A DNA stretch of 14,699 nt, from the NCBI GenBank assembly GCA_005877565.1, contig VBOK01000141.1, forward strand, positions 1 to 14,699, read 5' to 3'. A program made the position numbers and the translations under genes. Below, in pieces: positions 1-5,659 of this stretch (its first letter is position 1; each line of letters starts with the position of its first letter). The notes under the pieces were generated by a model. The model made no database searches. It was given only the letters and a program-made list of their open reading frames with translations, and was not told the origin of the DNA. Origin of the DNA: Nitrospirota bacterium (GTDB taxonomy: Bacteria > Nitrospirota > Nitrospiria > Nitrospirales > NS-4).

Positions 1-966
1 GACGATGAACGAATACTGCCCGCCATACAGGCCGTAGCACGGCTTATCGGGGCTTGAGAGGACGGTCCTGTCGGGAGTCCCGGCGTCCAGACTGGTAAAG
101 CGTCCCCCGGGCGCCAAGAGGCGCATAGCCTCCTTGATCGTCGCGAAGGCCCCGAAGTTCGCCGGCATGATAACCAACTCGTCAATCTGCTTCATGAAGT
201 CGGTGACAGTCTTCCGGTACGGCACGCGCTTCCAGTCAATGGGCAGGTAGTCTTTCTCCCAGATGATCTCGTCCAGGAAGGAAGGCCCCCCTTTGAGCGC
301 GGCGATGCCCTTGGCTTCGAACGCCCGGAGGAAGGCGGACCAGTCGTCGAACTCCTTGGTCTTGGCGTCGCTGAGATTGGGCCGGACCTGCTCCTCGATG
401 GTCTCCCCCTCCTTGCGGAGGATGACCTTGGTGCGCAGTTCGTTCCAGAGCTCATTGCAGTGGATCCAGTGCACGCTCCCGTCCTTCACGCCGGGCAGGT
501 CCTGGGCATCGGCTTGCAGGGTGGTCACTTGTTCCCGATGGGATTGCAGATCAGGATGGGCCTTGGCAGTCTGCAGGGCGTCCCGGTTGGCGTCCACGAG
601 CACGTACCGGGTCTTACGGTAGATCGCGCCGTTGGAGTCCAGCGCCTTCAGATGAGTCAGGAAGCAGGCGGCCAGGTTGCCGTTGCCGCAGCCCCATTCC
701 TGGACAACGAGTGCGGGGGGAAGGTAGGGTTGTTTGGTTGTGTGGTCGTGGAAGTCAACCGCCAGGGCGTGCGCCAGGCGGTAATCGGCGCTCGCCATCG
801 TCTGGTAGTAGTCCCGGACTTGTCCCCCGCGAAGCCCGTAGAAGATGGCATTGATGTGGGCCTGCCAGTCATCCACCGGCTTGAACTCGCCGATGAGCTG
901 CGGGGGCGTCTCTTCGTGCGCCGTCAGCGCGGGAATGATGCTCATAACGCTGCGGGATTCTATCAC
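1..966 (-). CDS. Class I SAM-dependent methyltransferase, MidA-like (3' end cut by window edge)
   Basis: The frame is open from the start codon to the left edge, so the C-terminus is missing. A Rossmann-type SAM-binding motif EWGCGNGN is at residues 83-90 counted from the ATG at 945. An acidic strand-end motif, LVDAN, follows at 116-120, and NELWNEL at 164-170 resembles the 'NEL-DALP' region of MidA/NDUFAF7 (DUF185) enzymes. The family methylates protein arginine, for example in complex I assembly; the substrate here is unknown. Two starts are possible. The GTG at 966 has AAGGA (974-978) seven bases upstream and is used here. The ATG at 945 has no visible Shine-Dalgarno. The gene diverges from the glycosyltransferase cassette at 1035. 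Methyltransferase is fairly sure; MidA-like is tentative. Confidence 0.72.
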   Translation of the reverse strand, partial: MIESRSVMSIIPALTAHEETPPQLIGEFKPVDDWQAHINAIFYGLRGGQVRDYYQTMASADYRLAHALAVDFHDHTTKQPYLPPALVVQEWGCGNGNLAACFLTHLKALDSNGAIYRKTRYVLVDANRDALQTAKAHPDLQSHREQVTTLQADAQDLPGVKDGSVHWIHCNELWNELRTKVILRKEGETIEEQVRPNLSDAKTKEFDDWSAFLRAFEAKGIAALKGGPSFLDEIIWEKDYLPIDWKRVPYRKTVTDFMKQIDELVIMPANFGAFATIKEAMRLLAPGGRFTSLDAGTPDRTVLSSPDKPCYGLYGGQYSFIV

Positions 967-1034
967 ACCTATTTCCTTGACGCGTAGCAAGCCAGTTTGA
1001 TTAGATACCGCATCAAGGAGCCACCCCGACGCCC

Positions 1035-1835
1035 ATGCCCCAACCCGCAAGACTCCACCTCTCCGTCGTGATCCCGGTCCATAACGAGCGGGACAACCTG
1101 TCGCCCCTGACCGCGCAGATCGTGAAGACCCTGACCGGTCAGGTCAGCTCCTTCGAGATCATATACGTGGACGACGGGAGCACTGACGGGAGCGGGCCGC
1201 TGTTGGACGAACTCGCAAGCTACTACCTGGAGGTCCGGGTCTTCCACTTCGACCGGAATTACGGGCAGACGTCGGCCTTCGACGCCGGCTTCCATCAGGC
1301 CGGCGGAGATTTGATCGCCACCCTGGATAGCGACCTCCAGTTCGATCCGGCCGACATCCTCACGCTGCTTCCCCTGGCGGAGCACTACGATCTCGTCTGT
1401 GGCTGGCGAAAGGATCGCCATGACACGCTGGTCAAGCGGCTGTCCTCGCGCATCGCCAACGCCATCCGGAACGCCGTGGTCCACGACGGCGTCCACGACA
1501 CCGGCTGCTCGCTCAAGGTGTTCCGGCGGCGGGTGGTGGAACGCATCCCGCTCTTCGAAGGCATGCACCGCTTCTTTCCCGCGCTGGCCCGCATGCGCGG
1601 GTTCACCGTGACCGAAGCGCCGGTCCGTCATTTCCCTCGGATCCACGGCCAGTCGAAATACAGCATCGGCAACCGCATCTTCAAGACCCTGCGCGACCTG
1701 CTCGTCGTACGGTGGATGCAGGGCCGGCGCTTCCGGTATCGCTACCGGGATTACAAGTTAAACGTTAATCGTTATTCGTTAATCGTGAAGAAACCAAACA
1801 AGAAATGTCTGAGACGTTTAACGATTAACGTATAA
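1035..1835 (+). CDS. Family 2 glycosyltransferase (DPM1/ArnC-like), with repeat-encoded C-terminal tail
   Basis: A 266-residue GT-A fold enzyme that probably transfers a nucleotide-activated sugar to a polyprenyl phosphate carrier on the cytoplasmic side. The N-terminal motif SVVIPVHNERDNL (10-22) and EIIYVDDGSTDGS (41-53) are typical of GT2 nucleotide binding. DSD at 98-100 is the metal-binding DxD, and GCSLKVFRR (157-165) matches the acceptor-side region of DPM-like enzymes. Unlike ArnC or GtrB there are no C-terminal membrane segments. Residues 241-266 are encoded by the heptamer repeat at 1757-1844, which also supplies the TAA stop, so the native protein probably ended near residue 240. 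AAGGAG at 1015-1020 lies 14 bases before the ATG, somewhat far. This is the first gene of the cassette. Confidence 0.9.
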   Translation: MPQPARLHLSVVIPVHNERDNLSPLTAQIVKTLTGQVSSFEIIYVDDGSTDGSGPLLDELASYYLEVRVFHFDRNYGQTSAFDAGFHQAGGDLIATLDSDLQFDPADILTLLPLAEHYDLVCGWRKDRHDTLVKRLSSRIANAIRNAVVHDGVHDTGCSLKVFRRRVVERIPLFEGMHRFFPALARMRGFTVTEAPVRHFPRIHGQSKYSIGNRIFKTLRDLLVVRWMQGRRFRYRYRDYKLNVNRYSLIVKKPNKKCLRRLTINV

Positions 1836-1844
1836 CGAATAACG
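1757..1844. repeat. Inverted heptamer array, copy A
   Basis: The left arm (1763-1790) is four head-to-tail 7-bp units: three of the form CGTTANN, then CGTGAAG. After a 26-bp spacer the right arm (1817-1844) has four units in the opposite orientation (NNTAACG), so the two arms can pair. The same order of units recurs in copies at 9433 and 11053. This copy covers the end of the first glycosyltransferase and stops four bases before the LABN start. It contains no transposase. It resembles a REP- or MITE-like intergenic repeat. Confidence 0.85.
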
Positions 1845-1848
1845 AAGC

Positions 1849-2136
1849 ATGAGCACCACCGAAACCATCTGGTTGATCATCGGTTTTACAGGCCAGGGGT
1901 TGTTCTTCACCCGGTGGATCGTCCAGTGGTTCCGCTCCGAGCGGGAACGGGAGAGCACGATCCCGCTGTCGTTCTGGTATCTGAGTTTGATCGGCGGTCT
2001 GATCACTCTTGCCTATGCCATTTACCGCAAGGATCCGGTGTTCATCACAGGCCAGTCGATCGGGAATCTCGTCTACCTGCGCAACCTCATGCTCATTTAC
2101 AGGAAGCGTGCGCCCCTGGGTGAATTGAAGGCTTGA
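1849..2136 (+). CDS. LABN-domain small membrane protein (lipid A biosynthesis N-terminal domain)
   Basis: A 95-residue integral membrane protein with about three hydrophobic segments (roughly 6-22, 40-60, 64-84). It carries the signature residues of the LABN family: FTRWIVQW (20-27), a charged SERERES turn (30-36), PLSFWYLSLIGG (39-50), DPVFITGQ (62-69) and YLRNLMLIYR (76-85). The domain is related to PQ-loop/SWEET-type small transporters and is often encoded next to polyprenyl-phosphate glycosyltransferases. A role in moving or presenting a lipid-linked sugar is inference. The ATG follows copy A directly and has no clear Shine-Dalgarno (only GAAG). Its stop overlaps the next gene's start by one base (TGATG). 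Confidence 0.88.
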   Translation: MSTTETIWLIIGFTGQGLFFTRWIVQWFRSERERESTIPLSFWYLSLIGGLITLAYAIYRKDPVFITGQSIGNLVYLRNLMLIYRKRAPLGELKA

Positions 2137-3800
2137 TGGGGGCGCGCGCCCGCCTAGTCTTACTCCTCACACTCTGCGCCCTGCTTTTCTTTCTGGGTCT
2201 GGGCACGCTCGGCCTGACGGACCGAGACGAGGGGTCCAACGCCGAGGCTGCCCGCGAAATGGTCGCATCGGGTGACTGGCTCACGCCGACGCTGAACGGG
2301 TCCCCGCGTTTCGCCAAGCCGATCCTCATCTACTGGCTGATTTCGGGCTCGTACCTCGCCTTCGGGGTGAGCGAGTTCACAGCCCGGCTCCCGTCCGCCC
2401 TCTTCGGGACCCTTCTTGTCCTGATGCAATACGCATTCGCCTCGCGGATTTTCGGACCGACCGTCGGCCTGCGAGCCGCTCTCATGCTCCTGCTGAACTT
2501 CGAGGTCCTGGCGATCGGTCGGATGGTCCTGACCGACATGGTCCTGGTGTTCTTCACCACCCTCAGCATTTTCTGTTTCTTCCTCGCGATGCAAGGGGTG
2601 GGTAGAACGAAACGCTGGTACTGGGGCTTCTATATCGGCATGGCCCTGGCGACCCTGACCAAAGGACCCGTCGGCGTGCTGATCCCGCTGCTGGCCGTGA
2701 TCCCTTATCTATTGTTCACCCGCCGCGGGCGGGAGGTCGCCCGGGAGTGTCGCCTCCTGCCAGGGACGGCGGTATTCCTCCTGATCGCCGCGCCGTGGTA
2801 CGCCGCAATGTTCCTGCTTCACGGCACGGACTACGCCGCTTCGGCGCGCGGGGACACGCTCACCCGCTTTTCCTCCGTCATCGGCGGACACGGCGGGACG
2901 ATCCTCTTCTACATCCCCATTCTGTTCCTGGGCTTCTTCCCGTGGAGCGGCTTCCTGCCGGCCGCGCTCATCCAGGCCTTGCGCAAAAGCGATGAGGGCC
3001 CGCAACGAGCCGTGCAGTTCCTGTGCACCGTCTGGGTCTTGGGCGTGTTCATCTTCTTCACCCTCTCCTCCACACGACTTCCGCATTACATCGCGCCGCT
3101 GTTTCCGGCTGCCGCTCTGCTGGTCGCCGCCTCCTGGGATCAGTTCCTCTCAACGCAGAGCGGACGCGCCGGGGCCGTTTCATTGTGGCTGACGCTGGGC
3201 GTGGGGTGTGTCCTGGGCCTGGCCTTCGTCGGCTCGGACTGGGGCTATCAGCGCTTCAACGCACAGATCGCCCAGGAGTTCCCCGCGGCCGCGCAGGTCG
3301 ATCCGGGCTGGGCCCCGATGGCCATCGGATTCCTCATTCTCGGCGGGATGGGTCTCTTCGGCTATGCCGCTTTGACGGAAGGGCGCGCGGAGTCGAGTTT
3401 CGGCATCGCCTCGGGGCTCATGGGCGTGATCGCGCTGCTAATCGTCACCGTGGCGCTGCCACGGTTCAATCAATACTTCATCGAACCCCCACAGGTGCTG
3501 GCCGACATCGCCGGCCTCAACCTGGAGGAGACGGACACCCTCGTCGTCTATGGCCGCCCCAAACCCAGCCTTCTGTTCTACGCCAAGCGGCGCTGCCCGG
3601 CAGGCAAGCCCTGTATCGAGGTCATCAAGCCTGGCGAAGAAGAGAAGCTGCGTCCGATGCTGGACCGTCCGGGCCAGATCATGATCCTCACCCTGGATCG
3701 CCTGCGCGCCAAGCTCCCCGCTCCCGCCTCCACCTATCAACTGGTCGTGAGCCGGCACGGGTACGTGCTGCTCGCCAAACAGCCTGTCTTTAAATCATGA
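2136..3800 (+). CDS. ArnT-like glycosyltransferase (GT83, PMT superfamily)
   Basis: A 554-residue polytopic inner-membrane protein of the ArnT/dolichyl-phosphate mannosyltransferase superfamily. Such enzymes move a sugar from a polyprenyl phosphate donor to lipid A or another periplasmic acceptor. The first periplasmic loop carries TDRDE (28-32), with the catalytic-type acidic residues, followed by the typical GDWLTPTLNG and KPILIYW stretch (46-67). TLTKGPVG (174-181) and STRLPHYIAPLFPA (about 312-325) are further family landmarks. About 11-12 hydrophobic segments precede a soluble C-terminal domain (about 445-554) that has a Cys pair in RRCPAGKPC. I chose the ATG at 2136 over the TTG at 2133 because it gives a TGATG coupling and has GAAGG upstream. 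The substrate and acceptor cannot be told. Confidence 0.9.
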   Translation: MGARARLVLLLTLCALLFFLGLGTLGLTDRDEGSNAEAAREMVASGDWLTPTLNGSPRFAKPILIYWLISGSYLAFGVSEFTARLPSALFGTLLVLMQYAFASRIFGPTVGLRAALMLLLNFEVLAIGRMVLTDMVLVFFTTLSIFCFFLAMQGVGRTKRWYWGFYIGMALATLTKGPVGVLIPLLAVIPYLLFTRRGREVARECRLLPGTAVFLLIAAPWYAAMFLLHGTDYAASARGDTLTRFSSVIGGHGGTILFYIPILFLGFFPWSGFLPAALIQALRKSDEGPQRAVQFLCTVWVLGVFIFFTLSSTRLPHYIAPLFPAAALLVAASWDQFLSTQSGRAGAVSLWLTLGVGCVLGLAFVGSDWGYQRFNAQIAQEFPAAAQVDPGWAPMAIGFLILGGMGLFGYAALTEGRAESSFGIASGLMGVIALLIVTVALPRFNQYFIEPPQVLADIAGLNLEETDTLVVYGRPKPSLLFYAKRRCPAGKPCIEVIKPGEEEKLRPMLDRPGQIMILTLDRLRAKLPAPASTYQLVVSRHGYVLLAKQPVFKS

Positions 3801-4510
3801 AGCTGTCCGTCATCATTCCCGCCTACAACGAGCGCAGCACGATCGAAGCGGTCGTGCGCCGCGTGCAGGGCGTCAACCTCGGACCCATCGAAAAGGAGAT
3901 CATCGTGGTGGATGACGGGTCTCGCGACGGGACGATCGAGGTTCTGAAAGTACTTTCGGGAATCCGTCACATCTTGCATGAAAGGAACGCCGGAAAAGGG
4001 GCGGCGCTGACCACTGGTTTTCAAGCCGCCACCGGCGACATCGTGCTGATCCAGGACGCCGACCTGGAATATCACCCCGAGGATTATCGGACCGTGATCC
4101 AACCCATCGTGGATGGGGCCTGCGACGCGGTCATTGGCTCACGATTTCTTCTCTACAAACCAAAATTCTTCGGCAAGCGCCGTTCTCCCTACCTCACGCA
4201 CTATATCGGGAACAAGCTCATCGTGGACGTCACCAATCTCCTGTACGGTCAGCACTTCACCGATTACGAGGGCTGCTATAAGGCCTTCACCCGGACCATC
4301 CTGGCCTCGACGCCCGTCGAGGCCAAAGGCTTCGAATTCGATAACGAACTCGTCTGCAAGTTGATGCGCAAGGGCGCGCGGATCGCTGAAGTCCCGATCC
4401 ACTACACGCCACGGACCTACGCGCACGGAAAGAAGATCAACTGGAAACATGGGGTGATCATCTTATGGACCATTGTGAAGTGGCGGTTCCTACCCATGCG
4501 AGCTCGTTAG
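3797..4510 (+). CDS. Family 2 glycosyltransferase, DPM1/DPG-synthase-like
   Basis: A 237-residue soluble GT-A enzyme. It shows SVIIPAYNERSTI (4-16), EIIVVDDGSRDGT (34-46), ERNAGKGAALTTGF (62-75), the DAD metal motif at 87-89, and a C-terminal region with GFEFDNEL (178-185) and PIHYTPRTYAHGKKI (200-214), typical of dolichol/undecaprenyl-phosphate sugar synthases. It is expected to make a polyprenyl-phosphate hexose in the cytoplasm. Its ATG overlaps the ArnT-like stop as ATGA (3797-3800), so the two are probably translationally coupled and this enzyme may make the ArnT-like donor. No membrane anchor is visible. The gene ends 21 bases before the convergent PAP2 gene, with no recognisable terminator hairpin between them. 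Confidence 0.92.
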   Translation: MKLSVIIPAYNERSTIEAVVRRVQGVNLGPIEKEIIVVDDGSRDGTIEVLKVLSGIRHILHERNAGKGAALTTGFQAATGDIVLIQDADLEYHPEDYRTVIQPIVDGACDAVIGSRFLLYKPKFFGKRRSPYLTHYIGNKLIVDVTNLLYGQHFTDYEGCYKAFTRTILASTPVEAKGFEFDNELVCKLMRKGARIAEVPIHYTPRTYAHGKKINWKHGVIILWTIVKWRFLPMRAR

Positions 4511-4531
4511 TCGCCGCGTTGTCAGGAACGC

Positions 4532-5659
4532 CTACCTGAGCGGGAGAAGTCCCTGCACGGATTGGAGCGCGGCCAAGACCAACAGCGCCGCGCCCACCGC
4601 CAGCGCTTCCCGCCCCCACACAGGCACCTCCGCCAACGCGCGCGGGAGCGCCGTTGCGGGTGTGTGCGCCTGACGGAATCCGGCAAGCCCCCGCGGCACC
4701 AGCGCAACTCCAAGCAAGACAGCGGCCCACCAGGGCGCGCAACCGACCGCCACTCCAACGATCAATAACAGGCGCCCGACAGTCCGCAGCGGACCTTTAT
4801 CCTCTCCCTCCAGGTAGGTCCAGGACAGCCCCCGCACGAAACCGCCCGCGAGCACCAGCGCGACGCCCACTCCGAGGGAGATGATCTCATAAGACCGGGC
4901 CGGCGCCGGATGCAGGACGACCCAGAGCATTGCGAACGTCGAGACGGCCACCGGCACGCCAGTCCTCAAAAGGCCCGGCAGCGCGTCCTCCGGCCATCGC
5001 TTGAGGCCCACCACCACCGCGCTTCCGATCACCACTCCCAGCACCGCCCCTGCCAACACATCGGTGGGAAAGTGCGAGCCACGGAGCACGCGCGACACGG
5101 CGACCAGGCCGGCGACCAGATAGAGCGGGACCCGCACGGCAGGAAAAAACCAGGCCAGGACGGTCGCCGCGCCGAAGGCGTTCGCGGCATGGCCCGACGG
5201 GAACGAATCAAAGCCCGTGGTCAGCGAGGGGCCCAGCGAGAACTCATCGGAGTGGGCAAAGCGTGGGCGTGGCCGCCCGATCAGATGCTTGAGGAGTTGA
5301 GTGGCGGCCGTAATGCCCAACTGGGCGAGGAGCCCGCGTACGCCTATCTCCGTGAGCTGATTGCGCTGACGCCACCAGTCGCTGACCCAATCGACCAACC
5401 CGGCCATCGAAAACGTCATCGGCGCGAGCTGATTGCGTTGGCCCCGCCAACCAAGGAGGCCGATGAGAATAAACGCCCCGGTGACGACCACCCCCTTGCC
5501 GGGAAGCGCCAGCAGGTCGCCGACGAGGTTCAGCACGCCAATGTCGAAGGAGCGCACGAAGCGGGCGACCGGCATGTCCAGCTCGTGCAGCTTGATGCCG
5601 ATCGCGGCGAGGACGGTCAGGGCGGCCAGCCCGAAGACCATCCGCTCCCAGGGTTTCAT
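4532..5659 (-). CDS. PAP2-superfamily membrane phosphatase with extra C-terminal membrane segments
   Basis: A 375-residue multi-spanning protein with all three PAP2 phosphatase motifs: K124-x6-R131-P132, PSGH at 154-157, and SR(189-190)-x5-H196-x3-D200. Members dephosphorylate lipid phosphates such as undecaprenyl pyrophosphate, phosphatidic acid or lipid A phosphates on the periplasmic face. After the catalytic core, about 150 residues add four or so further hydrophobic segments (about 234-250, 258-276, 295-318, 349-368) of unknown role. The start at 5659 is chosen because it overlaps the stop of the upstream peptidase gene (ATGA, 5656-5659). The frame is open to 5725, but that part overlaps the peptidase coding region. 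This is the last gene of the minus-strand chain. The substrate is unknown. Confidence 0.87.
   Translation of the reverse strand: MKPWERMVFGLAALTVLAAIGIKLHELDMPVARFVRSFDIGVLNLVGDLLALPGKGVVVTGAFILIGLLGWRGQRNQLAPMTFSMAGLVDWVSDWWRQRNQLTEIGVRGLLAQLGITAATQLLKHLIGRPRPRFAHSDEFSLGPSLTTGFDSFPSGHAANAFGAATVLAWFFPAVRVPLYLVAGLVAVSRVLRGSHFPTDVLAGAVLGVVIGSAVVVGLKRWPEDALPGLLRTGVPVAVSTFAMLWVVLHPAPARSYEIISLGVGVALVLAGGFVRGLSWTYLEGEDKGPLRTVGRLLLIVGVAVGCAPWWAAVLLGVALVPRGLAGFRQAHTPATALPRALAEVPVWGREALAVGAALLVLAALQSVQGLLPLR

Noticed and set aside
977..1006. Possible plus-strand promoter TTGACG-18-TTAGAT ahead of the glycosyltransferase cassette
   Set aside because: The -35 box is good but the -10 box matches only 3 of 6 and the spacing is long, so it is not called as a feature.
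1757..1844. CRISPR-like or integron attC-like structure at the repeats
   Set aside because: Units are only 7 bp and contiguous without unique spacers, and no cas, integrase or cassette features are nearby.
4511..4531. Terminator between the convergent operons
   Set aside because: The 21-base gap and its flanks show no GC-rich hairpin with a T-run.
5353..5443. Short direct repeat (gagctgattgcg) within the PAP2 gene
   Set aside because: It encodes two QRNQL segments flanking a loop; it is too short and single to call a repeat element, and a local duplication or chance is enough.
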